A stretch of DNA of 64,000 nucleotides from Varibaculum cambriense (GTDB lineage: Bacteria > Actinomycetota > Actinomycetes > Actinomycetales > Actinomycetaceae), in the NCBI RefSeq assembly GCF_022133705.1, contig NZ_JAKNHJ010000004.1:62001-126000 (forward strand), in the 5' to 3' direction. A program made the position numbers and the translations under genes. Positions 1 through 9,314 of this stretch are shown in pieces (within the stretch, counting starts at the first letter, position 1; every line of letters starts with the position of its first letter). The notes below the pieces were generated by a model. That model was not told the origin of the DNA. It searched no databases and saw only the letters and a program-made list of their open reading frames with translations.

Positions 1-1541
1 AGCCCCGCGGTTGCCGGCAGCAAGGGGCGGTAAAAAATATCTTGTTGCAGGGCACGGATCTGTGGTTTCAGCTTTTCCCAATAACTGGTGAGTTCCCCGC
101 TCTTGCCAAAACGTTCTTGACGCAAAGACCTGCCCACCCGGCGCTCATCTTCACGATTTTGCGGGAATAAATGGGTACGCGCCATCCGCTGCATTTGCAT
201 CCGGTGTTCGACAACCCGCAAGAACCGGTAGGCGTCTGCCAACTGCCGGGCAGGATCCCGGCCGATATATCCGCCCTGGGCGAGAGCGTCTAGCGCTTGT
301 AGCGTGGGGCGCACTCGCAGGTTCTCATCGGTGCGTCCATGCACCATTTGCAACAGTTGTACCGAGAACTCAATATCGCGCAGCCCGCCCGGCCCCAGTT
401 TAAGTTCTCGGCCAGCTGTAGGGCTAGGGATTGATTCTTCTACTCGAATCCGCATTGCTCGAGTGTCGCTAAAGAAGCCTTCCCGCTCGACTGCTGTCCA
501 CACTAGCGGCCATACTGCCTGCATATAGGCATCTGCCACTCGGGGAGATCCAGCTGCCGGACGCGCCTTTAACAGCGCCTGAAACTCCCAAGTTTTTGCC
601 CATTTTTGGTAATACTTGGCGTGAGCAGCTACGGTGCGACAAGTAGCTCCATCTTGCCCCTCCGGGCGCAGCGCTAAATCTATTGGCCACAGCGGCATCT
701 CGATTCCTGGCCCAGAGCACCCGGCCGAAATACCGATTGCTAAGCGGGAAGCTACCTTAAGAGCCTCTTCTTCATTGAGACTGCCATTTTCAGCCGGCTC
801 AGCCACATAAATCAGGTCGATGTCACTATGATAGTTCAGCTCTCCCGCGCCGGTTTTACCCAGGGCAATCACCGCGAAATCTACCTCGCCTGCGGGATCA
901 TATTTTCCGCGTGCCAGGGCGAGGGCTCCTTCTAAAGTAGCGTCGGTTAGGGCGCTGAGTTTTCCGGCTACTACGGAAAAGAAAGCTAAAGGATCGGGAT
1001 GCGAGGCGTCCTCCGCAATTATTTGTAATAGCTGGGCGCGGTAGGCGCGGCGCAGATCATTGAGATTACTTTCCGGAGCTATCCAGGTATCATTGCGGAT
1101 TTCTTGGGCATTAACCGCCTGTAAAATTTCTTGGCGCACCTGGGCGCGGTAGCGCTCAATAAAATCTAGTTCCTGACGGACTTGATAGCGTTTACCATCC
1201 CAATACACCTCTGACTGTGAGGCTTCTAGCTGTGACAGGAGCTGCGGATGGCTAATCAGGTAATCACCTGCAAAACGAGAAACTCCGCAAATAGCTATCA
1301 CCAGGGCGCACTGGCGAGGATTCTCCGCCAGGTAGTCTCCCGTCCCCTCTATCGCCTCTAACAGATTGATTAAGCACACTAACACCTGGTCGGGGTGGGC
1401 AGAGGCTGACAATTCCCGCCAAAAGTCTTCATTTTGTACTAGCGGGGCAAAGACCGGGCTACTTACCCAGCCTTCGGCGCGCGCTACTTCGGTAACCCCG
1501 CTAGAGCGCAGGCGCGAAGCGAGACTAACTCTCCTAGCCAT
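1..1541 (-). CDS. glnE: Glutamine synthetase adenylyltransferase/deadenylase GlnE (N-terminal part, runs off window)
   Basis: The frame is open from an ATG at 1541 to the left window edge, giving about 513 codons of a family near 1000. It is the N-terminal half, the adenylyl-removing nucleotidyltransferase-fold domain. Visible motifs are GELNYHSDIDLIY (metal-binding D-x-D), a WPIDLALRPEG stretch, WEFQALLKARP and LGPGGLRDIEFSVQLLQ, all typical of GlnE. The family reversibly adenylylates glutamine synthetase in response to nitrogen state. The ATG lies 2 bp past the glnA2 stop codon, so the genes are cotranscribed and probably translationally coupled. The C-terminal adenylylating domain lies outside the window. 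Confidence 0.95.
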   Translation of the reverse strand, partial: MARRVSLASRLRSSGVTEVARAEGWVSSPVFAPLVQNEDFWRELSASAHPDQVLVCLINLLEAIEGTGDYLAENPRQCALVIAICGVSRFAGDYLISHPQLLSQLEASQSEVYWDGKRYQVRQELDFIERYRAQVRQEILQAVNAQEIRNDTWIAPESNLNDLRRAYRAQLLQIIAEDASHPDPLAFFSVVAGKLSALTDATLEGALALARGKYDPAGEVDFAVIALGKTGAGELNYHSDIDLIYVAEPAENGSLNEEEALKVASRLAIGISAGCSGPGIEMPLWPIDLALRPEGQDGATCRTVAAHAKYYQKWAKTWEFQALLKARPAAGSPRVADAYMQAVWPLVWTAVEREGFFSDTRAMRIRVEESIPSPTAGRELKLGPGGLRDIEFSVQLLQMVHGRTDENLRVRPTLQALDALAQGGYIGRDPARQLADAYRFLRVVEHRMQMQRMARTHLFPQNREDERRVGRSLRQERFGKSGELTSYWEKLKPQIRALQQDIFYRPLLPATAG

Positions 1542-1543
1542 AG

Positions 1544-2881
1544 CTATACTCGCAAGAACTTTGCGAGTTCTCCCCGGGTTATCTGCGCCGAGTATTCGCG
1601 CCATTCGCGTTCTTTATTCCGCAGCACATAGGCAAAAACTTCCTCCCCCAATACCTTGGCCATGAACTCGGATTGGCGCAGCTCCGACACGGCTTCTTCT
1701 AAAGTTAGAGGTAGGGCGGGGATTCCTTGGGCGCGGCGTTCCTTATCAGATAGGCGCCAAACATCGTCCTCGGTTTCTAGAGGCAGTTTCATTTCTTTTT
1801 CAATCCCATCTAGTCCCGCAGCCAGCAGCGCGGCATAGGCTAAATAGGGATTAGCGGCCGGATCGGTTCCGCGATATTCGATGCGGGCATCGCCGGCTTT
1901 TTCTGGTTTATACAGCGGCACCCGCACCAGCGCCGAGCGGTTGTTGTGTCCCCAACAGATATAGGAGGGCGCCTCCGAGCCTCCCCACAAACGTTTGTAG
2001 GAGTTGACGTGCTGGTTTACTACCGCCGAGTATTCACGCGCGTGAGAGAGCAGCCCGGCGGTAAAAGCCTGTCCGGTGGCAGAGAGCTGATAAACATCGC
2101 TGGCACCATCGTAAAAAGCGTTATGCTCGCCCTCGAAAAGTGACATATGGGTGTGCATTCCGCTGCCGGCCTGCCCCGCCATGGGCTTCGGCATGAAGGT
2201 GGCCACCATCCGGTCTTGCATCGCGATCTCTTCAATCAGGATCCGGAAAGTCATGATGTTATCGGATCCGGTCAGGGCATCGGAGGCGCGCAGATCGATT
2301 TCGTTTTGCCCCGGCCCGTTTTCGTGATGCGAAAACTCTACCGAAATTCCCATTTCTTCCAGCATTGCCACTGCTCGACGGCGAAAAGAGTTGTCTCCCC
2401 CGTTAGGCACATGGTCAAAATAGGAAGCATTGTCGATAGGACGCAGTGGCTCATCCAAGGAAGTTGGTGGCTGCAGCAGGTAGAACTCAATTTCGGGGTG
2501 AATATTGAAAGTAAAACCAAGATCGGCGGCGCGCTCTAATTGCCGCTCTAGTACGCGGCGAGGATCGGACCGGGCGGGCTGCAGATCTGGAGTATAGACA
2601 TCGCAAAACATTCGCCCGACTTCGGCGTCCTCGCCTCGCCACGGCAAGATTTGAAAAGTAGAGGCATCGGGACGCAGCAACATGTCAGATTCGTAGACGC
2701 GAGTAAAGCCCTCAATGGCGGAACCATCGAATCCGATTCCCTCGTTAAAGGCGTCCTCAAGTTCTGCGGGGTCAATTGCCACTGATTTTAGGGAGCCAGA
2801 TACATCGGTAAACCACAGGCGAATGAACTTTACTCCCAGTTCCGCAATCTTTTGTAGTACATCTTCTTGCGCTGAGTCCAC
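1544..2881 (-). CDS. glnA2: Type I glutamine synthetase, GlnA2-like
   Basis: ATP-dependent ligation of ammonia to glutamate. The start chosen is GTG 2881, preceded by AAGGAAAG, giving 445 aa, close to mycobacterial GlnA2; a TTG at 2905 in the same frame lacks a good ribosome-binding site. Motifs in order are HPEIEFYL, HHENGPGQNEID, the ATP-site stretch KPMAGQAGSGMHTH and RIEYRGTDPAANPYLAYA. At the place where adenylylated GSI-beta enzymes carry the NLYDLP loop tyrosine, this protein has DDVWRLSDKER with no tyrosine, so it is an alpha/GlnA2-type enzyme that should not be adenylylated. It is followed by glnE after 2 bp, as in Mycobacterium. The major GlnE substrate, GlnA1, is probably encoded beyond the left edge. 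Confidence 0.93.
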   Translation of the reverse strand: MDSAQEDVLQKIAELGVKFIRLWFTDVSGSLKSVAIDPAELEDAFNEGIGFDGSAIEGFTRVYESDMLLRPDASTFQILPWRGEDAEVGRMFCDVYTPDLQPARSDPRRVLERQLERAADLGFTFNIHPEIEFYLLQPPTSLDEPLRPIDNASYFDHVPNGGDNSFRRRAVAMLEEMGISVEFSHHENGPGQNEIDLRASDALTGSDNIMTFRILIEEIAMQDRMVATFMPKPMAGQAGSGMHTHMSLFEGEHNAFYDGASDVYQLSATGQAFTAGLLSHAREYSAVVNQHVNSYKRLWGGSEAPSYICWGHNNRSALVRVPLYKPEKAGDARIEYRGTDPAANPYLAYAALLAAGLDGIEKEMKLPLETEDDVWRLSDKERRAQGIPALPLTLEEAVSELRQSEFMAKVLGEEVFAYVLRNKEREWREYSAQITRGELAKFLRV

Positions 2882-2953
2882 GATTCTTTCCTTACTGTTT
2901 ACCAATATTTGGGGTTTAAATTTATTTGTTCCAGCTAGGACGGTTACCGGACA

Positions 2954-3742
2954 CTACCGGGCGTGCGCCCACCAACGTCCGTCATCGCTGCGTCCACATT
3001 TTAGTGGCAAACTAAATGCTTCTGAAAGCTTTTCGCTGGTCAGAACCTGATCGATATCGCCGCTAGCCATGATTTTACCTTCCTTCATCAAGGCTGCGCG
3101 ATTAAAGGATGCCGGTATTTCTTCTAAATGGTGGGTGACCATCACGATCTGTGGTGACTTTGGATCCGAACTGAGCTCATCGAGAGCGGAAAGTAAAAGT
3201 TCTCTAGCCTGCAGATCCACCCCCGCTACCGGTTCATCCAAAAGTAGGATCTCCGGATCAGCCATTAGAGCCCGAGCAATCAACACCCGCTGGCGCTCCC
3301 CATCGGAAAGCGTAGCTATCTTACGGTCTTGGAGAGCTGCCACCCCGAATAATTCCATCAGGTTTGTACGGCGCTGATAGTCGATATCTTCGAAATCTTG
3401 ATCCCGTCCGCGCACCATAGTGCCATAGGCGGCGGAAAGAATCAGCGCCTTGACGGTTTGTGAGCGCGGGATTACCCGCAGCGCCGCCGTTGAACACAGC
3501 CCCACCCGCTCATGCAATTCTTGCACCGGTACTGCCCCTAGACGTTCCCCTAGCACTTTGGCTTTCCCACTGGAGGGATAGCTACGCGCAGCTAGAATCG
3601 ATACTAGAGTGGTTTTCCCTGCCCCATTGGGGCCGAGGATTACCCAGTTCTCGCCCAGTTTGGTTTTGAAGGAAACATCCTGAAGGATCGGGTTTCCTCC
3701 ACGCGAAAAACTGACGTGTTTTAATCGGAGCAGAGTATCCAT
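2954..3742 (-). CDS. ABC transporter ATP-binding protein (stand-alone)
   Basis: About 262 aa with one ABC domain: Walker A GPNGAGKTT, signature LSDGERQR, Walker B ILLLDEP and H-loop MVTHH. No permease lies next to it, so the partner and substrate are unknown; the family is the single-gene ATPase seen in many actinomycetes. The start ATG 3742 (MDTLLRLK) is chosen because a TAAGAT hexamer ends 7 nt before it. An upstream in-frame ATG at 3751 is embedded in that hexamer, so it cannot begin the same transcript. Transport versus a regulatory or housekeeping role cannot be told from sequence. Confidence 0.85.
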   Translation of the reverse strand: MDTLLRLKHVSFSRGGNPILQDVSFKTKLGENWVILGPNGAGKTTLVSILAARSYPSSGKAKVLGERLGAVPVQELHERVGLCSTAALRVIPRSQTVKALILSAAYGTMVRGRDQDFEDIDYQRRTNLMELFGVAALQDRKIATLSDGERQRVLIARALMADPEILLLDEPVAGVDLQARELLLSALDELSSDPKSPQIVMVTHHLEEIPASFNRAALMKEGKIMASGDIDQVLTSEKLSEAFSLPLKCGRSDDGRWWAHAR

Positions 3743-3749
3743 ATGTCCC

Positions 3750-3755
3750 ATCTTA
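3750..3755 (-). promoter_or_regulatory. -10 hexamer TAAGAT, probable leaderless promoter of the ABC ATPase gene
   Basis: TAAGAT fits TANNNT and ends 7 nt before ATG 3742. No Shine-Dalgarno sequence intervenes. Confidence 0.5.
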
Positions 3756-3778
3756 ACCAGTGTGCTTGCCGATAAGTG

Positions 3779-3816
3779 GCGGGGGCGAGCATCTTCCCCA
3801 AAGTGCTCGCCCCCGC
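3779..3816 (-). terminator. Hairpin terminator downstream of glgA
   Basis: A perfect 13-bp stem (3779-3791 with 3804-3816, GCGGGGGCGAGCA) and a 12-nt loop lie 34 bp beyond the glgA stop codon. There is no U-tract, so it is either a Rho-independent-like hairpin of the U-less type common in actinomycetes or a 3'-end stabiliser. Confidence 0.6.
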
Positions 3817-3849
3817 TGCAGCTAGCAGACTTCTAGCTGCGTATTGGCT

Positions 3850-5055
3850 CTATAACAAAGAGCGGTATAGTTCCACAGTTTTATCGGCAACAGTCTGCCA
3901 AGAAAATTTTTCTTCCACCCGTTTACGTCCAGCTTTACCCATTTTCTTGGCCAGCTCGGGATTTTCAACCAGCTTAGTGATGCGCTCGGCCATATCCCGG
4001 TGGAATTTATCTGGATTCGTGGGGGTACCGCTGCCGTCAGTTAACTGTTCGATCGGCACTAGATAACCGGTCTCGCCCTCGGCAATACAATCGGGAATCC
4101 CACCGGTAGCAGTTCCTACCACCGGCAACTCCATTGCCGCGGCCTCCAAATTGACAATCCCCATCGGTTCATAAATCGAGGGGGTAACAAAAACATGCGC
4201 TGCCGACAAAATGTTGACCAGCTGGTCGTGCGGGAGCATCTGCTCAATCCAGATGATTCCGTTACGCTCCGCTGATAATTCGTCAACCAACTCGCGTACT
4301 TCTTTTTCAATCTCCGGGGTGTCGGGCGCCCCGGCGCATAGCACTACTTGAGAATCTGCCGGAATCTGTTTGATCGCCTGCAAGAAGTGTGGCAGACCCT
4401 TTTGGCGGGTTATCCGCCCTACGAAAACCACCGTCGGTACATCCGGGTTAATGCCGTACTTAGCTAGGGTTTGGGCAACCGCTTCCTGGTCAGCAGGTAG
4501 CGCCCAATCGCTTAGATCCAAACCATTGTGGATAACATGAACCTTATCCGGGTCTATCTGCGGATAGGCACGTAAAATATCTTCCTTCATCCCGTGGGAA
4601 ACCCCCACCACCGCATCGGCTGCTAGGTAGGCCGTTTCTTCTGCCCAGGATGACAGGTTATAACCGCCACCTAATTGTTCTCGTTTCCAAGGACGGAGCG
4701 GCTCTAAAGAGTGAGCCGTCACCACATGCGGAACCTCGTACAATTTCTTTGCCCAGTGACCAGCCATATTGGCATACCAGGTATGAGAATGCACCAAGTC
4801 GGCCCGGTCGCAATGCTGCGCCATCTGTAAGTCGATCCCCAGGGTACGCAGCGCGGCGTTCGCTCCGTCCTGCTTGCGGCAATAGTCGTATCCGGTAACC
4901 TGGATTTTCCCGCCACTATCGGGACGGGAGCCATCGAAACAATGTACCCCCACCTCAATTCTTTCCGCCAGCACCTTTGCCAACTCAGTTACATGGACGC
5001 CAGCGCCACCATAGACATGTGGGGGGTACTCACGACTCAACAAATCGACACGCAT
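3850..5055 (-). CDS. glgA: Glycogen synthase, Corynebacterium type (GT4)
   Basis: Transfers glucosyl units from a nucleotide sugar in glycogen (or maltose-1-phosphate) synthesis; the actinobacterial GlgA/GlgM type belongs to GT4, not GT5. The N-terminus MRVDLLSREYPPHVYGGAGVH is the family opening, so the start is ATG 5055 (401 aa) with AGGAAAGGA upstream rather than an in-frame start at 5166. C-terminal donor-site motifs are VGRITRQKGLPHF and EPMGIVNLEAA. It is divergent from glgC with a 270-bp intergenic region, the usual actinobacterial arrangement, which suggests shared control. Whether the acceptor chemistry is GlgA-like or GlgM-like cannot be decided by reading. Confidence 0.93.
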   Translation of the reverse strand: MRVDLLSREYPPHVYGGAGVHVTELAKVLAERIEVGVHCFDGSRPDSGGKIQVTGYDYCRKQDGANAALRTLGIDLQMAQHCDRADLVHSHTWYANMAGHWAKKLYEVPHVVTAHSLEPLRPWKREQLGGGYNLSSWAEETAYLAADAVVGVSHGMKEDILRAYPQIDPDKVHVIHNGLDLSDWALPADQEAVAQTLAKYGINPDVPTVVFVGRITRQKGLPHFLQAIKQIPADSQVVLCAGAPDTPEIEKEVRELVDELSAERNGIIWIEQMLPHDQLVNILSAAHVFVTPSIYEPMGIVNLEAAAMELPVVGTATGGIPDCIAEGETGYLVPIEQLTDGSGTPTNPDKFHRDMAERITKLVENPELAKKMGKAGRKRVEEKFSWQTVADKTVELYRSLL

Positions 5056-5313
5056 CTGGGGATCCTTTCCTAGGTGACCTTTAATTTTGCCGCTATCTAC
5101 TAGATTAGTGGAATCGTGAAGGCGCGGGGCAAAAACGGGAAATCCTTCGCTCCTACCCCGCACCAAAAACGCTTATCCCGGGGAAAGTCTCTGCGCTGAA
5201 TTCTGGGGCAAGGCAAAAAGCGGAAGACTAATATTTTGTAAATTCTACGTAAGCGGACTATTACCATTTAATTAATCAAGCTCAAATCCCCGCGCAAGCC
5301 CTGCAGCTTGGCA

Positions 5314-5319
5314 TAAGCT
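5314..5319 (+). promoter_or_regulatory. -10 hexamer TAAGCT, probable leaderless promoter of glgC
   Basis: TAAGCT fits TANNNT and ends exactly 6 nt before the glgC ATG (5326). No Shine-Dalgarno sequence is present. The rest of the 5056-5313 intergenic region is AT-rich near 5230-5280, with no clear operator. Confidence 0.55.
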
Positions 5320-5325
5320 GACGTC

Positions 5326-6561
5326 ATGGGAAAAATTAATGTGTTAGCAATGATTCTGGCTGGCGGCGAAGGCAAGCGCCTGATGCCCCTTACTTTAGAT
5401 AGAGCGAAACCGGCGGTTCCTTTTGGTGGAACCTACCGTTTGATCGATTTCGCGCTTTCCAATGTGGTGAACTCCGGTTATCTCCGCTCGGTGGTACTCA
5501 CCCAATACAAATCGCACTCGCTAGACCGTCACTTAGCTACCACCTGGCGGATGTCAGACTTGCTGAGCAACTATGTTGCCCCGGTGCCCGCCCAACAGCG
5601 GCGCGGCAAGCATTGGTATTTGGGCAGCGCAGATGCGGTCTACCAGTCGCTAAATATTGTGCGTGATGAGAATCCCGACTACGTCCTGATTATTGGGGCG
5701 GACAATATCTATCGCATGGACTTTTCACAAATGGTAGATGACCACATTAAATCCGGCCTGCCGTGTACGGTCGCCGGGATTCGGCAACCGGTTGAACTGT
5801 CCAGCGCTTTCGGGGTTATTGATCAAACTAATGGAACGATTAATCGCTTCATCGAGAAACCCGATACCTGCGAGGGTCTGCCTGATGATCCCACCAAGTT
5901 CTTGGCGTCGATGGGTAACTACGTTTTCACTACCAAAGACTTGGTGGCTGCTTTAGAAGAAGATGCCAAGAATGAAGATTCAAAGCACGATATGGGTGGG
6001 GATTTGGTTCCCTATTTTGTAAAGCATGGCGGGGTTAACTGCTATGACTTCATTGAGAACGAAGTTCCGGGCGCTACCGACCGCGACCGTGATTATTGGC
6101 GCGATGTGGGTACGATCGATGCCTTCTACGAGGCCCACCAGGACTTGCTCTCAGTATCCCCAGTGTTCAACCTCTACAACTTTGACTGGCCGACCTACAC
6201 AAAGCTAGACGCCTGGTTGCCCCCCGCCAAGAGCACTTTTAGTGACGAGAATCGCCGCGGCATGGCTCTGGATTCAATCGTGTCTCCCGGGGTAATTATT
6301 TCCGGGGCACGCGTGGAACGTTCCATGCTCTCTCCCCGAGTGCACTTGCATTCCTTCTCATCTGTGGACGGCTCAGTGTTAATGAATGGGGTAGATGTGG
6401 AACGCTCCGCCGTGATCCACAATGCCATCTTGGATAAGAATGTGCAGGTCGCCGAAGGGGTACAGATCGGCGTTGATCACGCTAAAGACCGCGAACGGGG
6501 CTTTACAATTTCCGAGGGCGGTATCACCGTAGTCCCCAAGGGAACTATCGTCGATCATTAA
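5326..6561 (+). CDS. glgC: Glucose-1-phosphate adenylyltransferase (ADP-glucose pyrophosphorylase)
   Basis: Makes ADP-glucose from ATP and glucose-1-phosphate, the committed step of glycogen synthesis. The 411 aa match the family length. The N-terminal signature is [26 protein letters not shown]; sugar-phosphate motifs include FIEKPD, and [19 protein letters not shown] precedes a C-terminal left-handed beta-helix with hexapeptide-like repeats (about residues 295-405). It is transcribed divergently from glgA, probably from a leaderless start at 5326. A 12-bp hairpin follows the stop codon. Confidence 0.96.
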   Translation: MGKINVLAMILAGGEGKRLMPLTLDRAKPAVPFGGTYRLIDFALSNVVNSGYLRSVVLTQYKSHSLDRHLATTWRMSDLLSNYVAPVPAQQRRGKHWYLGSADAVYQSLNIVRDENPDYVLIIGADNIYRMDFSQMVDDHIKSGLPCTVAGIRQPVELSSAFGVIDQTNGTINRFIEKPDTCEGLPDDPTKFLASMGNYVFTTKDLVAALEEDAKNEDSKHDMGGDLVPYFVKHGGVNCYDFIENEVPGATDRDRDYWRDVGTIDAFYEAHQDLLSVSPVFNLYNFDWPTYTKLDAWLPPAKSTFSDENRRGMALDSIVSPGVIISGARVERSMLSPRVHLHSFSSVDGSVLMNGVDVERSAVIHNAILDKNVQVAEGVQIGVDHAKDRERGFTISEGGITVVPKGTIVDH

Positions 6562-6582
6562 GCTAAAACTCTCTAAGTTGCT

Positions 6583-6610
6583 GGGGAGCACTTCTTTTGA
6601 AGTGCTCCCC
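6583..6610 (+). terminator. Hairpin after glgC
   Basis: A perfect 12-bp stem GGGGAGCACTTC (6583-6594 with 6599-6610) around a TTTT loop lies 21 bp after the glgC stop. No U-tract follows. It lies between two convergent genes and could end both transcripts. Confidence 0.65.
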
Positions 6611-6687
6611 GCACTGGCTCTAACAGTGCGTTAGGCAATTTAAGCCAAGTAGCAGCACAACGAAAATGTCAGGGTATGCGTCTGGGC

Positions 6688-7176
6688 CTAGGCGCGCGGT
6701 GGGGCGTGAAAAACTCCGGTTAGTTCCCCACTGGAAGAACCAAGGTGATTAAATCCGGTAACTTTAAAAGCAATAGCGGTAGCGGTGGATACTCCATAGG
6801 GAATACCGGCGTTGTCTGGAGCTAATAGCTGGGCAGTCATCGAGATAATCGGTTCGTGTCCCACTACCAAGATGGCTGTACCACCGACGGGCGCATACTC
6901 CCCCACTAGACGGAGTAGCCGCTCCGGGGAGCAGTGATAAAGCTCGTCCTCTGGCAGTAGTTGCGCGTCTGGGTATGATTGCCCAAGCTGCTCCGCACTT
7001 TGAGCCGCGCGAGTCGCCGTAGAATGCAATATCAGCTCGACCTCAACGCCCTCTTTAACCAATAACGTCCCCAGCTGCCGCGCCTGCCGCACCCCAGCTG
7101 GAGTCAAGGGACGGCAGTGGTCGCCGCGGCCGTAACCTGCCTGGGCGTGGCGTACCAGGGTAAATTCGTAGCTCAT
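6688..7176 (-). CDS. SixA-type histidine phosphatase
   Basis: 162 aa of the histidine phosphatase superfamily. The catalytic RHG-like motif is LVRHAQAGYG near residue 8, with a second catalytic His in VVGHEPI around residue 106. Length and motif spacing resemble SixA/phosphohistidine phosphatases; the true substrate is unknown. It is convergent with glgC. The start ATG 7176 follows TAGGAT plus 6 nt, so it is probably leaderless. Confidence 0.85.
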   Translation of the reverse strand: MSYEFTLVRHAQAGYGRGDHCRPLTPAGVRQARQLGTLLVKEGVEVELILHSTATRAAQSAEQLGQSYPDAQLLPEDELYHCSPERLLRLVGEYAPVGGTAILVVGHEPIISMTAQLLAPDNAGIPYGVSTATAIAFKVTGFNHLGSSSGELTGVFHAPPRA

Positions 7177-7182
7177 AGCCCT

Positions 7183-7188
7183 ATCCTA
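7183..7188 (-). promoter_or_regulatory. -10 hexamer TAGGAT, probable leaderless promoter of the SixA-type gene
   Basis: TAGGAT (TANNNT) ends exactly 6 nt before ATG 7176 and no Shine-Dalgarno sequence is present. Confidence 0.55.
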
Positions 7189-7227
7189 GCTAAGCCTTTA
7201 GAATGAAAATCAAGGACAAGGAGGAAC

Positions 7228-7455
7228 ATGGCTTTAGCTAAAGGACCAGAAGACAATATTTGTTCAGCGCGCCGGTGCGAAAACCCGGCAACCAAAGCGG
7301 TACTGTGGCGCAACCCCAAGATTCCCCGCCCGGTACATAAAACCTGGCTAACCTGCGATGAACACACCGAGTTTTTGCGCCAATACCTGGCTTATCGCTC
7401 TTTTCCCACTAAGGTAGTTCCCTTTAGCGAGGTCGATACGGCAACTTTGGATTAG
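7228..7455 (+). CDS. Small conserved actinobacterial Cys-containing protein
   Basis: 75 aa with a perfect AAGGAGG ribosome-binding site 6 nt before the ATG. It has Cys in the N-terminal CSARRCENPATKAV segment and one in LTCDEHTEF, plus a His, an arrangement that could bind a metal such as Zn. The family is common in actinomycetes and sometimes carries the name acetone carboxylase in databases, for which nothing in the sequence gives support. Function unknown. Confidence 0.8.
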   Translation: MALAKGPEDNICSARRCENPATKAVLWRNPKIPRPVHKTWLTCDEHTEFLRQYLAYRSFPTKVVPFSEVDTATLD

Positions 7456-7507
7456 CGCAGGATTATTAGCTAACCTCAGCAAAGTTCCGAGCAGAGCCAG
7501 CGACTAG

Positions 7508-9172
7508 CTACGTCAGCTCGACCAAATCTAGGTAGTCATCACTCCATAAATCCTCGTCCCCATCCGGCAGCAACAACACCCGCTGCGGATTGAGCGCCTG
7601 CACGGCTCCCGGATCGTGGGTGACCAGCACCACTGCCCCCTCGTATTGGTCGAGGGCGTGCAAGATTTCTTCCCGAGACGCCGGATCTAGGTTATTGGTA
7701 GGTTCATCAAGCAGCAGCACATTGGCGCCGCTAACCACCAAGGTGGCTAAAGCTAGCCGGGTTTTTTCTCCCCCCGACAGCACGCTGGCCGGCTTAAAAG
7801 CGTCCTCACCCGAAAATAGGAACTGTCCCAAAATGTTGCGCACATGGGTTTCATCCAGGTCGGGAGCCGCCGCTGTCATATTTTCGTACACCGTGCGGGC
7901 GGGATCTAGGGTTTCGTGTTCTTGGGCGTAGTAGCCTAGTTTCAGGCCGTGACCGGGAACGACTTCCCCCGCATCTAGCTCCTCGATCCCGTTTAATAGG
8001 CGCAGCAGCGTGGTTTTCCCGGCACCGTTTTCCCCTAAAACCACCACTTTGCTGCCGCGATCGATTGATAAATCAAGGCCGGAAAATACCTCTAGGCTGC
8101 CATAAGATTTCGCGAGGCCGCGCGCATTCAGCGGCACTTTGCCGCAAGCTAGCGGAGTGGGAAAACGCAGGCGCGCGACTTTTTCGGCTTTGGTTTCACT
8201 CCCGGCCTCTTTTACCAGTTCCTCGGCCCGGCGCAGCATTTGTTGCGCCGCGACAGCCTTAGTGGCTTTGGCGCGCATTTTTTCGCCCTGTTCGCGCAAT
8301 GCCTGCGCTTTCGCCAAAGCGTTTTGCCGCTCCCGGCGCCGCCGCGCCTCATCTTGGGCGCGCTGCTTCAGGTAGGCATCCCACCCTAGTTTGTATTGAT
8401 CGATGACCGCCCGGGAGGCATCCAAATACCAAACCTGGTTTACCGTGTCTTGTAGTAGCGCCGTAGAGTGGGTGACCATTACGAAGCCGCCGGCATAGGT
8501 GCGCAAGAAATCGCGGAGCCAAATGATGGAGTCATGGTCTAAGTGGTTGGTGGGCTCATCTAAAAGCAGTACGTCCGGCTGGGAAAACAGTACTCGCGCC
8601 AGTTCTACCCGGCGGCGCTGTCCTCCGGAAAGAGTCGCCAGTGGCTGAGTAAGCGCGGCTTGGTCTAACCCTAAGTTATGGGCTATCTGCATAGCTTCCG
8701 AGCGGGCAGCATACCCCCCTAACCGGGTAAACTCTTCATCCAGGCGCGCGTATCTTTCTATCGCCTTCGCCTGAGTTTCCCCGCTCGTGGTGGACATTTT
8801 TTCTTGGGCATTCTCGATTGCTCGCAAAGTGCGATCCAAATCCCGCACCGCCATAATCCGGGAAATCCCGTCCTTTTGTTTCACTCCGACCGTCGGGTCC
8901 TGTGACAGATACCCTACCGACCCGGAGGAAGTAACTTTGCCTTGAAAATCGATATTGTCGATTAGTTCTTGGGCTTCTTCCTCACTGAGGGAACCGCTGG
9001 AGCGATGTTTACCGAGAGCCACTAGCGCCGCAATTAAGCGCATAGTAGTGGTTTTACCAGCGCCATTGCGCCCCACTAGGCCGATGCGCATTCCTTTATC
9101 AATCCGCAAATTGGTGCGAGACACCAAGAGCCGCTGCCCGATCCGCACTTCCATATCTTGCGCATTAATCAC
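7508..9172 (-). CDS. ABC-F family ATPase (two ABC domains)
   Basis: 554 aa with tandem ABC domains and no membrane segment. Domain 1 has GRNGAGKTT, LSGGQRRRVELARV and LLLDEPTNHLD; a charged linker (about 265-345) separates it from domain 2 with GENGAGKTT, LSGGEKTRLALATL and LLLDEPTNNLD. ABC-F proteins act at the ribosome as translation factors or give target protection against antibiotics; this one looks like a housekeeping actinobacterial member, but resistance cannot be excluded. The start is GTG 9172, 6 nt after TAGAAT. It ends just beside the convergent small gene at 7228-7455. Confidence 0.9.
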   Translation of the reverse strand: MINAQDMEVRIGQRLLVSRTNLRIDKGMRIGLVGRNGAGKTTTMRLIAALVALGKHRSSGSLSEEEAQELIDNIDFQGKVTSSGSVGYLSQDPTVGVKQKDGISRIMAVRDLDRTLRAIENAQEKMSTTSGETQAKAIERYARLDEEFTRLGGYAARSEAMQIAHNLGLDQAALTQPLATLSGGQRRRVELARVLFSQPDVLLLDEPTNHLDHDSIIWLRDFLRTYAGGFVMVTHSTALLQDTVNQVWYLDASRAVIDQYKLGWDAYLKQRAQDEARRRRERQNALAKAQALREQGEKMRAKATKAVAAQQMLRRAEELVKEAGSETKAEKVARLRFPTPLACGKVPLNARGLAKSYGSLEVFSGLDLSIDRGSKVVVLGENGAGKTTLLRLLNGIEELDAGEVVPGHGLKLGYYAQEHETLDPARTVYENMTAAAPDLDETHVRNILGQFLFSGEDAFKPASVLSGGEKTRLALATLVVSGANVLLLDEPTNNLDPASREEILHALDQYEGAVVLVTHDPGAVQALNPQRVLLLPDGDEDLWSDDYLDLVELT

Positions 9173-9178
9173 CCCGCG

Positions 9179-9184
9179 ATTCTA
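9179..9184 (-). promoter_or_regulatory. -10 hexamer TAGAAT, probable leaderless promoter of the ABC-F gene
   Basis: TAGAAT (TANNNT) ends exactly 6 nt before GTG 9172 and no Shine-Dalgarno sequence lies between. Confidence 0.55.
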
Positions 9185-9314
9185 CCCAGGAGCTGCCAGT
9201 AGTTAAAACTGCTGAGCCTATTGCTTGCCCCGCTACTTTCCCGTAATTTCGAGGATAGGAGTAGCTCGAAGCGAGTACCAGCCCCGGCAGAGCAGGTGGA
9301 GGTGAAGAATAACC

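Noticed and set aside
7228-7455. Acetone carboxylase annotation sometimes given to this small protein
   Set aside because: 75 residues cannot be a carboxylase, and the sequence has no catalytic motif of that enzyme.
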